Assembly (NCBI RefSeq): GCF_900107745.1
Contig: NZ_FNRO01000016.1
Location: 62,001-126,000 of the forward strand
Length of the DNA stretch: 64,000 nucleotides
Direction: 5' to 3'
From: Variovorax sp. YR216
GTDB lineage: Bacteria; Pseudomonadota; Gammaproteobacteria; Burkholderiales; Burkholderiaceae_C
Part shown: piece by piece, positions 54,764 through 63,630 of the stretch
Layout of the letters: each line of letters begins with the position of its first letter
Numbering within the stretch: position 1 is the stretch's first letter
The notes under the pieces: generated by a model
Database searches by the model: none
Told to the model about the DNA's origin: nothing
What the model saw: the letters and a program-made list of their open reading frames with translations, nothing else
Made by a program: the position numbers and the translations under genes

Positions 54764-55262
54764 CTGACGCGAGCAAGCGCCGCCCGAACCGCCTCGGGGT
54801 AGACCCAAGCGAATTGTTTGTCGGTTGTCTTGGGCGCGCGCTTGCCAAGTACACCTCCACTGCGGTGGCCGCCAGCGCGGCGCCGGCATCCCGGACACGG
54901 CGGCGGGGCGCTCACCGGAGGCGGCACTGCGGCGCTCAGGAGGATGGGGAAGATGGCCGCCTCGGTGCTCGCGCGGCGCTGGAGCGACAGCGTGACCTCC
55001 TGGCGCACGAAATCGACCTCGGGCAACTTTGCGCGCCGGTTCAACCCGGCGACCCAGTCCGGCCCGATCAGCACCAGCACGACGCGTGCCGTCTGGACGG
55101 CGTCGCTCAGGCGCTCGGGAAACACCTGGCCGGGGACAATCGTCTCGCGGTCGTAGAACAGATCCTCGGAGTCGATCAGTGCGACTGGCGGTCGTGGAGG
55201 TGCCCAGCATGGCCGCCCGCATCACCGCGTCGGTAGCTGATGAAGACCGCTCCCAAATGCAT
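54760..55262 (-). pseudogene. Second TIR-domain gene, frameshifted
   Basis: AAAGGAG precedes ATG at 55262; the frame reads LGAVFISYRRGDAGGHAGHL, then stops at 55176. Shifting frame near 55185 restores the domain: ALIDSEDLFYDRETIVPGQV, FPERLSDAVQTARVVLVLIG, PDWVAGLNRRAKLPEVDFVR. A single-base deletion explains the break. In the rest the C-terminal part appears replaced by a short tail that ends at 54760. It belongs to the GxISYRRxD branch of TIR proteins, a different branch from the intact one at 51427. Confidence 0.7.
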
Positions 55263-55265
55263 CTC

Positions 55266-55480
55266 CTTTGCAGCATGTCCAGCACCCAGGGACGGTCCAG
55301 CGCTTCGCGCACGCTGCTCATCAGCGCCGGGCGCAGCCAAGCGCTGCTAGCCGTCTCGTCGATGCGCTCCAGTGCGCGGCGCAGTGCGTCCTCGCTTATG
55401 ACGTGCTCCATGCCCAGGGCCTGCGCTGCCGCAGCGTCGCCACGCAGGGACTGGGCCCGTGACGCGTTGGCCGCCGTCGA
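55266..55480 (-). pseudogene. DDE transposase fragment
   Basis: The minus strand reads ISEDALRRALERIDETASSA, then WLRPALMSSVREALDRPWVL, the region just before the first catalytic Asp of IS4/IS1380-like transposases (VSEDALRRAL...PWILDIDTTVKPLYG). Homology breaks off exactly where the TIR gene leader begins, so the second TIR gene lies against the truncated element. Confidence 0.55.
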
Positions 55481-55499
55481 GGTGAGCGTCCTCGCCCTT

Positions 55500-55865
55500 T
55501 TCAGCGCCGCTGTTCCGGTCGCGATGGCACGCGAACTGAGCGCCCTCGCCTACTGCATTCGGACCGAGACGGATTCCACCTACCTGGAGTGGCTGAAGGC
55601 GCCCCCGCGGCGACGTGGACCGGCAAGCCTGGCCGAAACGCTGGAGAAGGTGCGCTTTCTCAAGGCGGTCGGAGCTGACACCTGGGACCTGAGCGGCGTG
55701 ACGCTGGCCAAGCAGCAGGCGTACGCAAGGCAGGTGCAGTCGCGGCGCCCGGCAAAGACGCGCGAGATCAAATCATCGCGGCAGATGATCGAGTTGATGT
55801 GCTTTCTGCGGATCACACTTCTCGAACTGACCGACGTGGCACTGCTTCAATCGAGCCGACGTAGC
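55500..55865 (+). pseudogene. tnpA: Tn3-family transposase N-terminal fragment
   Basis: The open frame contains SLAETLEKVRFLKAVGADTW, DLSGVTLAKQQAYARQVQSR, IELMCFLRITLLELTDVALL and QSSRRSQ. These belong to the N-terminal third of Tn3-type TnpA. The catalytic part is missing, and the fragment ends where the patatin-like gene is cut. Confidence 0.7.
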
Positions 55866-55869
55866 CAGT

Positions 55870-57592
55870 ATGGCGGCAGCCGGAAAAGTGAGCGCGCCGG
55901 CCACTAGACCGGCTCCATCGATCTTCGCAAAGGCGTCCAGATAAGCCCTGACGGTGAACAAGAAGGAAGGGGTTTCGCTTGCCGGAACAGTCACCGTGTA
56001 AGCGAGATCGCGACTTGGTCCAGTCACTTCATATGCGGGCTTGACCGCTACCACCTCGGGATTAGAGAGGTCGGGCTTCAGATCCGAAAGCAAGAGCAGG
56101 CTCTGCGCCACCAGCGCAGCGAGAACCAGAAGAAGACCCGCGATGAACAGCGTCGCTGCGATATTGAGCACACTGTCGATCTTCAGCGCAACTTTCTTAG
56201 AAGTTGCCTCGGGCTTCTTGAAGAGGAGTGCCGCGAGAAGGCTGCCGATCCACCCTGTTCCCAGCAGCGCAATCCAGTCCCCAAGCTGCGCGCGCGTCCA
56301 AACTAGCAGTGGTAGGGAAAAAAAGGCCAAGCCGGCCCAGATCGCCCAGCCCGTGCCGAAGGTGAACAGGCCGTCAGCCGGCTCCACCACTCGCGGCTGC
56401 GCTCGAAGTACGCACGGCCGACCATGCCAATGTAGACCGTGGTGCCGCCACAAAAGGCCAGCGCAATCATAGGCGGGCCCAGGACCAATAGCATGATCTC
56501 CGGCTGCCTAAGCGATGTTTTTTCGAGCATGAAATGCCACCCGTGGTAGAGCAGGAAAAGCTCGAGAACGCCGAAGAAGAATGACACAACGCCTGCGACT
56601 GAGAGGACAAAGTACTCGCCGAGCGTGAGACGGTTGACCGCGGGCTTGCGCCGGTCGAAGGGGATCCAGATGACCAGCATGCCGGCAAGCGAAAGCCCGA
56701 CAAACCAGCAGGAGTACTCAACGACCTCTGAGGTTTTGGATTCTCCTGTTCCCAACCAGATGGCAGTTGAGCAGCAGGCGAGTACCGCCGGGACGATCAC
56801 GGTGGCGATAACGCCCGGCGTGGAGATCACCCAGTTGCGCTTCCGGGTGGTCGACATTCCCTGCTGCCAAAGGTTGTAGCCTGCCATGCCGTAGAAGACG
56901 ACGCCGAACCAAGCGGCCGCAAAACCAAAAGCGATGTAGTAGGCGTCGCCGAACCGCACCATCTGCAACATCAGGAACGGCAACGCCAGCAAGGCCGCAA
57001 GGAACCCGATGATGATCACCGCGTTCAGTGCACCATTGCGTACCCACGTGGCAATCAGCGTCAGCGTGTCGAAGGAGAGAAGGCCGGTGCGCGGCGCTAA
57101 ATAGTTGCTGTAGCGTCGCAGCCAGGCGACTTCGCTGGGCTCGGCGGAAGTCGGCGCGCCTTTGCTCAAACTGCCGGACTTGCCCAATTCATCCTGCACA
57201 CGCTGCAGGCCGCAGCGATGAATCCATGCCGTGAGCCAGTTGCCGATATAGCCGCCGCCCGAGACAGTGGACAGGTAGTCGAACGACGCGAGCTTCTTGC
57301 TCGCAGCCAAAGCCTGAAGCACTCCCAGTCCGAACGTTGCACTACGAATCCCGCCACCCGACAACGCGAGACCAACGGTGGCCGCCTTGGTCGCCTATTT
57401 CGACTCGGCGGGCGGAACGACCGCCGACAAGTCTCGTACCTTCTCAGCTCTGATTGGATGTCTTTCTTTGGAGGCGGCGATCACACGTCCCTCAGCGGCC
57501 AATGCCTCGGCAAGGCGAAGCGCCTCGCGGGAAAACCTCGACTCCTCTCCCTTCTGTTGCTCTGCGGTATCGGCTTCTTCGGCAGTGGTCAT
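55870..57592 (-). pseudogene. Patatin-like membrane phospholipase, broken at three points
   Basis: ATG 57592 opens 65 codons ending SAVVPPAESK, then an in-frame TAG (57395-57397). The frame resumes as ATKAATVGLALSGGGIRSAT, the patatin oxyanion loop, and DYLSTVSGGGYIGNW with the GxSxG-type Ser nucleophile. Several membrane segments follow (about 57040-56450). Near 56390 the frame shifts: EWWSRL must join GLFTFGTGWAIW in another frame. The protein then continues to FAKIDGAGLVAGALTFPAAA and is cut near 55870 by the Tn3 scrap. The intact ancestor would have been a patatin acyl hydrolase fused to a polytopic membrane part, third gene after the lipoprotein and lysozyme-like genes. Confidence 0.75.
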
Positions 57593-57889
57593 GGCGCAGT
57601 CCTTTATGATTTTGTGGAAGGACTCTATCGAGTAGACAGAAGTGCGTGCATAGGCTGTTTGGTCGACCCTGTTGATGGCTCTACCGCCAGTGACTCCTCG
57701 GCTAGAGCAATTGCCATGATCTAGATCTCAGGGCTAAGCAGATCGCAGGCCCGGTGCGTGCCAACCAGACCCGAGTGGCCATAGGTCAAGCATGTGCAAC
57801 AAGTGCCAGCTCCATCTCCCCTCGTCGCGACCATGGAGCTTTAATAATTCCGGCGCTATCGAATCTCGCAGGCAAGAGATAGAACGCAC

Positions 57890-58696
57890 TCAAAGGTGTT
57901 CTACCGCTCTCGCCATCAGCGCTTTCAAGAGGACGCCAGCACCGCATTGTTTGGATACGCTGTCCGGATCGAAAATGTGGTCAGCGACGTAACGGCCCTT
58001 GACGTAAAGGTTTGAGAAACTCCAGAGATAGGGGGATGGCACGCCGCGTGGGCGATAGCCAAAGCCGTTGTTGGCTTCCCAGCGATACAGCATCCTCGCG
58101 ATGCTCCAATCGGCTTGGCCAATAAACCCCTTAATTTCCAGCGCGTCCTTGGCACTGGCTTCCCATGTGAAGGGTGGCGAGCCCGAGGCGGGCCTGCCCT
58201 TCGGTACCTGTATCGTTCGTGCCGAGAGCGGATCGCCGTTGTGCAGATGTGTGCCGAAGTCGCAGCCAGACTCTAGCGAATGGATGATTGCAACGAAGTA
58301 CCAAGGGATGCCTAGCGGATCGGCCAGCGCCCGGTATCGTTCTGCCGACGCCTGCATCTTGTCTACGCGCTTGTTCACCTCCGTCACATGTTGGGCGCTC
58401 GTGATGCAAGCGTCAAAGTACTGCGTGTACTCGGATGCAAGCTGTGCGAACTTCGTTGCATTCGTCGGAGGAGACACGGGCCCGAGATGGGTCGATGCGA
58501 CTGGCTTGAGCGCTTCTGCCTCGGACTCTGTTGCCGAAGGAGCCATGTTTTTCGAGTCATCTAACACAAGAACCACCGTGAAGTTGCCATCGCTCTGGCG
58601 AATGACCGAGGGGGTGACTCCAGGCTGTTCCGAGTCCTCCAGCACCTGCTGAAGTCGGACGGGCGAAATGTCCCGAATGATGTTCTGGAATGGCAT
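57890..58696 (-). CDS. Lysozyme-like protein (268 aa)
   Basis: The C-terminal half (about 125-265) is lysozyme/transglycosylase-like: PWYFVAIIHSLESGCDFGTH with likely catalytic E142, LHNGDPLSARTIQVPKGRP, then RPRGVPSPYLWSFSNLYVKG and SKQCGAGVLLKAL. This set recurs in phage-type and toxin-associated peptidoglycan hydrolases. The N-terminal 120 residues are of unknown function and no signal peptide is seen. GGAGGAG precedes the start at 58696. It starts 10 bases after the lipoprotein stop and precedes the patatin-like gene, so the three probably form an operon. Confidence 0.75.
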   Translation of the reverse strand: MPFQNIIRDISPVRLQQVLEDSEQPGVTPSVIRQSDGNFTVVLVLDDSKNMAPSATESEAEALKPVASTHLGPVSPPTNATKFAQLASEYTQYFDACITSAQHVTEVNKRVDKMQASAERYRALADPLGIPWYFVAIIHSLESGCDFGTHLHNGDPLSARTIQVPKGRPASGSPPFTWEASAKDALEIKGFIGQADWSIARMLYRWEANNGFGYRPRGVPSPYLWSFSNLYVKGRYVADHIFDPDSVSKQCGAGVLLKALMARAVEHL

Positions 58697-58706
58697 AGCG
58701 CTCCTC

Positions 58707-59636
58707 CTAGACAGCGAGTTTCAAGTCCGAGACCGCCTTGGTTCGCGCCTGGGCGAACTCAGGCAGATTCAGGAATGCCGCGATAGTGACGTTCGGAACG
58801 TTCTTGGCGAGGTATTCGATGAGCACCTTCTGATTGGTCGGGTTCAGCCGGCCACTTGGCCGAAGGAAATTCCGTAGTCTTACCGCAGCTTCATCAGGTG
58901 GCATGATGCTGCCCTGTGCCGTGACCGGGATCGCGTTCGTGACGGTGGGAGGCTGTCCCTCATCGGGTCGTCCCTTGGTGGCCCCCGGCTGTGCACGCTT
59001 GACCGATAGGTTGACTTCTGCCTCGATGCTGGCGGGGACACAGAGGGTAGCGTAGCGCCTGATCGCAGTCAGTGCGGCCGGGCGAGTCGTGTACCCTGTT
59101 CCCAGCTCCTGGCGATAGGTCTCCTGCATGGTCTTGACAAGCGTACGCACCGAGGAGGGGTCCAGCTCGTAGAGCAGGTTGCTGCTGAGATTGTCGACCG
59201 TCGACGACGCCAGCCCAAAAGCGATGGCAACAATCGCAACCTCCTTCGCCGCTGCCTGTGCCGCAGCCATCACGCCCGCCGTGGCGCCGCCTAGCAGTCC
59301 GATCTGCGCCACGGTTGTGCGACGGTCCCTGTTCAGGCGAAACAACGCATGCATATAGGCTTCGCACTTCGAGTCGGAGAAGTCCATGCCCGCATTGATG
59401 ATGGCATCCCAGTTGGCGATCGCGGCGGGTGCCGGAGGCTCGCCGGCCGCCTCGCGCAGCGCATCGATCGCCGCTGTCTGGTTTGTTGCATAGGTCGCGA
59501 CCTCGCTGGACCTCAACTCTGCTCCTGGGCCGGCTTCCAGCTGTGAATAGTTGCGGTAGGAAGCACAGGACTGCAGCAAAGACAAAGCCAAGCCGACTAC
59601 ACAGATACAGACGACGCGACGGAGTGCCAAGTCCAT
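58707..59636 (-). CDS. Lipoprotein of unknown function (309 aa)
   Basis: The signal peptide MDLALRRVVCICVVGLALSL leads to the lipobox LLQSC. The mature protein is mostly helical, with a hydrophobic stretch (VAQIGLLGGATAGVMAAAQA, then AKEVAIVAIAFGLASSTVD) that could insert in a membrane. GAGGAGGT precedes the start at 59636. It heads the lipoprotein / lysozyme-like / patatin run. I do not recognise the family. Confidence 0.7.
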   Translation of the reverse strand: MDLALRRVVCICVVGLALSLLQSCASYRNYSQLEAGPGAELRSSEVATYATNQTAAIDALREAAGEPPAPAAIANWDAIINAGMDFSDSKCEAYMHALFRLNRDRRTTVAQIGLLGGATAGVMAAAQAAAKEVAIVAIAFGLASSTVDNLSSNLLYELDPSSVRTLVKTMQETYRQELGTGYTTRPAALTAIRRYATLCVPASIEAEVNLSVKRAQPGATKGRPDEGQPPTVTNAIPVTAQGSIMPPDEAAVRLRNFLRPSGRLNPTNQKVLIEYLAKNVPNVTIAAFLNLPEFAQARTKAVSDLKLAV

Positions 59637-60061
59637 ATTTACCTCCTCGGGTTGACGCTTGTGTGGTCGAGACCCGGCGCCAGTACCGCAACCGTACGCG
59701 GCAACGAAACAGCCGCCATCCACTTGAATGGGGAGTTAGTTGGACCGCGGTGCCGGCGCCGCAGCCGCCCCCCCCCCGATGAGGGAGCACCTATGGATCA
59801 GACTAGGAGTGTTCCAACGTCCGGCGCAGCAAGGTGGGCTTGCGCAGTCGAGCGATGGCCGTGAGGTCGCGGCCTTCGTCACTCCGGCCTACACGGCTCC
59901 AGCCTTTCGGAGCAAACGCATCTGGCTCGGCACGCACGAATGGGATCCCCGAAGCGCTCAAGGCCCTGTCGGCCAGCGAGGCGCCAGTTCATTTGCTTCG
60001 CGTGATCGGCCCATGCGTGCAGTCGCATGCGCCGCATTGGGCCCGGTCCGGAACAGCACGA
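59637..60061 (+). other. Gene-free stretch
   Basis: About 425 bases upstream of the lipoprotein gene, presumably holding its promoter (minus strand). A run of ten or more C residues lies near 59767-59777. No supported gene. Confidence 0.4.
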
Positions 60062-60412
60062 TCAGGTCGCATGAAACACCGCCGAATTCGCCGCGGGTGC
60101 CTCCTGCGCTTCCTCAAGGGTCTTGATGACGCCGCGCAGCCGCTCGCACTCCCGTTCGAGCGAGGCGACCCACGCGCGGGCATGCTGGGCCTCATTCAAA
60201 GTCTGCGCGTCCAGGGCGGCCCTGCCCCGGCGGCTCTCGAACCAGAGCGTCAAATTGACCGCGCGGGGGGCGTTGCCGCGGGCCTGGTAGCGCTGCAGGG
60301 TGCGCAGGCTCACGCCGAGATGGCGGGCGATCTTCTGGCGTGATTCCATCTGGTCGGCCAGCAAAAAGTCCAGCGGAGGTAGTCGAGCATGGGAAGGCGC
60401 GAGGAACGGCAT
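60062..60412 (-). CDS. Helix-turn-helix protein (116 aa)
   Basis: ATG 60412 starts MPFLAPSHARLPPLDFLLAD. A helix-turn-helix follows (ESRQKIARHLGVSLRTLQRY) and the C-terminal half is a probable coiled coil (HARAWVASLERECERLRGVI). It resembles small phage or plasmid DNA-binding proteins. A 27-residue in-frame extension upstream has poor composition and is rejected. Confidence 0.65.
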   Translation of the reverse strand: MPFLAPSHARLPPLDFLLADQMESRQKIARHLGVSLRTLQRYQARGNAPRAVNLTLWFESRRGRAALDAQTLNEAQHARAWVASLERECERLRGVIKTLEEAQEAPAANSAVFHAT

Positions 60413-60631
60413 CGGGGAGCGCCTTGCAGAGGGCGGCCACAGCGCCGCCCTTTGCGAAGCAGTGTCAGCGTTTCGCTGCCCAGGGCACGTCAACTTGTCA
60501 TGGTGCCGCCGCGCCCTCTTCCCCTTCTTTTCTCCTTACTGCGGCCGCTTTTCAGGGCGGGGAGAGAATGAAAAATGAAATAGACATAACGGCGCGCTTC
60601 GATCTGCCGCTGTTGCGACAATGTGGCCCGC

Positions 60632-62068
60632 ATGCCGAAGATCCCAGCGGAATCCCTCGAAGCCTTCCTGCATCGCCTGCCGGCCTCCACGCTGGCTGCC
60701 GTCCTGCTCGAAATGGCTGAGGTTGACGAAATGGTCAAAGAGCGTCTGCTTCGGCTTCAGTTGGCCGATCGCCCGGACCAACTGGCCGCAGGCTTTCGGA
60801 AGACGTTGATTTCCTGGCAACGCTCGACCAAGTACTACAACTACCGAGACGCGCCCGCGTATGGCCAGATGCTCAAGGCGTGGCTGGACCAAGTGGGGCG
60901 TGAACTGGTCCCGAAGGATCCCGCGGCCGGCCTGGCGCTGTTCGAAACGTTCATTGAAGCGGACGAGGTGTGGTTTGAGCATGCCGACGATTCGGGAGCC
61001 GACATCGGAGAAGCGGTGCGTTCGGCCTGCCGCCACTGGCTCCAGGCGGCGGCGCTCTGCGAGACGCCCGCAAATGTGTGGCTCGAACGGCTCATGAGGC
61101 TGTACCTTGCAGATGACTACGGAGCCCGAGAAGAATTGCTGCGAAGCGCCAACCGGCTTCTTCCAGCGCCGGCGCTTCGCACATTGATCGCCCGCTTCGA
61201 ATCACAAATGACCGACGTTCTCTCCGGTGCATCCAAGTCGGGAGATCTGCCTCACGAGGTGCACGTGATCTCGGCGGCGTTATCGCTGCTGTCTGAGGCA
61301 CTAGGCGATCCAGATGTCATGGTCCGCGCAGTCTTGTCGTACAGCCCCCAACCCAACGGGCTACAGCGAGCGTCCTTTGTGGAGGCCTACTTGCGCCCCG
61401 AGCGCCCGGATGATGCCCTGACCTGGTTGCGAGAACCATGGGCGGACCGTGAAGACGACCGCAGAAGTTTGCTCGCGCGCGTGCTCGAACGCTTGGGTCG
61501 CTTCAAGGAAAGCGTCCCGATCAGGCGACAGGCGTTCAAGAGCAGCCCCTCTGTCTTCTATCTGCAATGCTGGTTTGCGCATCTGCCGGACAATGACCGC
61601 GCCGAAGCGGAGGAAGAGGTTCGCCAACTCATACTGAATTTCAAGGATCCGGTAACGGCAGCGAGTCTATTGGTCGAACTCGGGGACATCGAAGCGGCCG
61701 AAGCACGGTTGGTAGCGGAAGCGGACCGTCTCAGCGGCGAGTACTACGGCTCGCTGGAACCGCTGACGAAAGCGTTTCGGATGCACGCGTGCTGGCGCGG
61801 AGAAACGGTCGCATATCGCGCACTGCTGCTGGGGATCCTCAATCGCGCATACGCGAAGGCGTATCACCACGGCGCACGCTACTTGGCACGGTTAGGCGAG
61901 ATCGCTGCCTCGGGGCCAGACCTGAAGCCGATGAAGTCGCATGAGACCTTTGTCGCCGAGATCCGATTGCGGCATGGGCGCAAGTCGGCGTTCTGGGCGC
62001 AGGTAGAGTCAAGACGCAACAGCGTCTCCGATACGTCAGGTGGTAGCGACGAAGGTTTGGATTGTTGA
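60632..62068 (+). CDS. DUF6880-like helical repeat protein (478 aa)
   Basis: A soluble, all-helical protein of 478 aa starting MPKIPAESLEAFLHRLPAST. Segments such as FRKTLISWQRSTKYYNYRDA and LVELGDIEAAEARLVAEADR resemble DUF6880/TPR-like proteins often found with zinc-finger SWIM proteins in accessory islands. No catalytic motif is visible. GTG 60623 is an alternative start. Function unknown. Confidence 0.6.
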   Translation: MPKIPAESLEAFLHRLPASTLAAVLLEMAEVDEMVKERLLRLQLADRPDQLAAGFRKTLISWQRSTKYYNYRDAPAYGQMLKAWLDQVGRELVPKDPAAGLALFETFIEADEVWFEHADDSGADIGEAVRSACRHWLQAAALCETPANVWLERLMRLYLADDYGAREELLRSANRLLPAPALRTLIARFESQMTDVLSGASKSGDLPHEVHVISAALSLLSEALGDPDVMVRAVLSYSPQPNGLQRASFVEAYLRPERPDDALTWLREPWADREDDRRSLLARVLERLGRFKESVPIRRQAFKSSPSVFYLQCWFAHLPDNDRAEAEEEVRQLILNFKDPVTAASLLVELGDIEAAEARLVAEADRLSGEYYGSLEPLTKAFRMHACWRGETVAYRALLLGILNRAYAKAYHHGARYLARLGEIAASGPDLKPMKSHETFVAEIRLRHGRKSAFWAQVESRRNSVSDTSGGSDEGLDC

Positions 62069-62162
62069 ACGCTCGCCAACAGTCCGGGACGATTTAGACA
62101 GAGGTTGCCCGTGTTCCATGAAAAAGCCCGCACGAGGCGAGTTCGGGTGGTCGCTGCGCCGC

Positions 62163-62468
62163 TCAAGCCGCGACCGCTCGCGGGCGCACTTCGCGCTCGA
62201 TCTGCTTCGCTGCCTCTTTCTCGGCCATTTTGAGGTCGTAGACGCTCTGCATATTGAGCCACCATTGCGCGCTACCGCCGAAGTAGCGGGACAGACGAAG
62301 CGCCATCAGGGGCGACACGCCGCGCTTCTCGCGCACGATGTCGTTCACCGTGGGGGCGGCGACATGCAGTTCTTTCGCGAGCGCGCTGGCGCTCATCTTG
62401 AGGGGCTCCAGAAAGTCCTCTCGGAGAGTTTCACCGGGGTGAACCGGGCGCATTCCGTTCCTAAGCAT
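62163..62468 (-). CDS. higA: HigA-family antitoxin
   Basis: A 101-aa XRE-type antitoxin with the family opening MLRNGMRPVHPGETLREDFL, the helix-turn-helix ALAKELHVAAPTVNDIVREK and the tail SAQWWLNMQSVYDLKMAE. It follows the toxin gene by 80 bases, the toxin-first order typical of HigBA. Confidence 0.88.
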   Translation of the reverse strand: MLRNGMRPVHPGETLREDFLEPLKMSASALAKELHVAAPTVNDIVREKRGVSPLMALRLSRYFGGSAQWWLNMQSVYDLKMAEKEAAKQIEREVRPRAVAA

Positions 62469-62548
62469 GGCCTCTTGCCTTTCTGCCCAAAGGGCGTTTC
62501 GCAACCTGCGAAAATAGTTGCCGGGCGTTTGGCGCCGCCCCGCCTGCG

Positions 62549-62818
62549 CTAGTGTGGGTCGTATATCTTCACGTTCTCCGGGCCGTCGCTTCCCCACTGC
62601 CAAGCGAGCCGCCACTGCTCGTTGATCCTCACGTGCCAGAATTCATCGTAGAACTTCAAGTCGTTGCCGGGTGGTGAGCCCATGTCGTCGTTCTGGACCG
62701 CCGAGTCAAGCTGCGTGAGCTTGCGGGTCGCCACTTTGACGATGGCTGCGAACCTGCGATTCCTTCCCCTGACGAAAAGCTGTTCGGTGTCAGCTTCGGA
62801 GAAGGACTTGATTGCCAC
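62549..62818 (-). CDS. higB: HigB-family toxin
   Basis: An 89-aa RelE-fold mRNA endonuclease (MAIKSFSEADTEQLFVRGRN, then LKFYDEFWHVRINEQWRLAW). Start at 62818 lies just inside a palindromic promoter. It is upstream of higA as usual for this family. Confidence 0.87.
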   Translation of the reverse strand: MAIKSFSEADTEQLFVRGRNRRFAAIVKVATRKLTQLDSAVQNDDMGSPPGNDLKFYDEFWHVRINEQWRLAWQWGSDGPENVKIYDPH

Positions 62819-62830
62819 AAGTCATATTCT

Positions 62831-62861
62831 ATAACGCGTAACGTTAAACGTCAATCGTTAT
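62831..62861 (-). promoter_or_regulatory. HigBA operator region
   Basis: An outer dyad ATAACG / CGTTAT (62831-62836, 62856-62861) encloses the perfect palindrome TAACGTTA (62839-62846). It sits 13 bases upstream of higB, where HigA is expected to autoregulate. Confidence 0.55.
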
Positions 62862-62977
62862 GGCTGCGCCGAATTTGGCCGAAGGAACCAATCCGGCGGT
62901 GCTTCGAGGATCGAATGTCGCGGCCAGGCGCGCGCTGGCCCGCTTGGGCCAGGATGAGGATAGATGAGCAGCCACCC

Positions 62978-63334
62978 ATGACTCGAAACCCATTCGCAGG
63001 CGCCTGGCGCATCATCTGGATGAGTGCCTGGGATCAGGACTATGTGGACATGGACGGTCCCGGCCACATCACCTTCGGCGCTGGCCGGTCCGGCGCCTTC
63101 CAGTTCGGCATGGCCCAGGGACAGATGGACTGCAAGCCCAGCGAGCCACTGGGAGACCGGGTTGAATTCACCTGGCACGGCTTTGACGAAGGCACCGAAC
63201 ACACCGGGCGCGGGCACGCCCGGATCGTCGGGGGAGAATTGCGGGGGCACCTGTACTTTCATCTGGGTGACGACTCCGCGTTTCGCGCTGTGCGCCAACC
63301 CCCGCCGGCACGCCGGCGCAAGGCTGCGAGATGA
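62978..63334 (+). CDS. Conserved hypothetical protein (118 aa)
   Basis: Starts MTRNPFAGAWRIIWMSAWDQ and carries FTWHGFDEGTEHTGRGHARI and LYFHLGDDSAFRA, blocks shared by a widespread small protein of unknown role that often sits in genomic islands. It is predicted to be a soluble beta-rich fold. It overlaps the next gene by four bases. Confidence 0.75.
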   Translation: MTRNPFAGAWRIIWMSAWDQDYVDMDGPGHITFGAGRSGAFQFGMAQGQMDCKPSEPLGDRVEFTWHGFDEGTEHTGRGHARIVGGELRGHLYFHLGDDSAFRAVRQPPPARRRKAAR

Positions 63335-63630
63335 GCGAATACCAGTACTACGAGTTCGCGGCCATCGACCGCTGGGCACACTGGGCAGCCGTCGAAGCAT
63401 TGACGGGGCGTGGCTCGGCGTCGGGCTACGCTCAGGCGGTCCGGGCGTTGATCGACTTGGCCGAAGGCCATGCGCTCACGCCGAGCCGCAAGGAACTCGA
63501 TCTCGCGCTGCGGCGCCTGTTGGTGCGCCACGCGACGCGAGGTGCCTTGCCGCGTCGACTGGCCGAGGCCGGACTCTGGTCTACAGTGACCCATCATGAC
63601 GAGCGACGGCGACGACAAACTCATCCATGA
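63331..63630 (+). pseudogene. Internally deleted island protein (N- and C-termini fused)
   Basis: The first 14 residues MSEYQYYEFAAIDR match the start of a much longer conserved hypothetical protein (MSEYQYYEFxAIDRPL). After them the frame jumps to the family's C-terminal helices (GYAQAVRALIDLAEGHALTP, LRRLLVRHATRGALPRRLAE, AGL). Some 300 codons seem to be missing, without frameshift. A 99-aa product may still be made but is unlikely to keep the original role. Confidence 0.55.

Noticed and set aside
59767..59777. Poly-C tract as a phase-variation switch
   Set aside because: It lies about 130 bases upstream of the lipoprotein start on the opposite sense and outside any reading frame; no promoter spacing effect can be shown.
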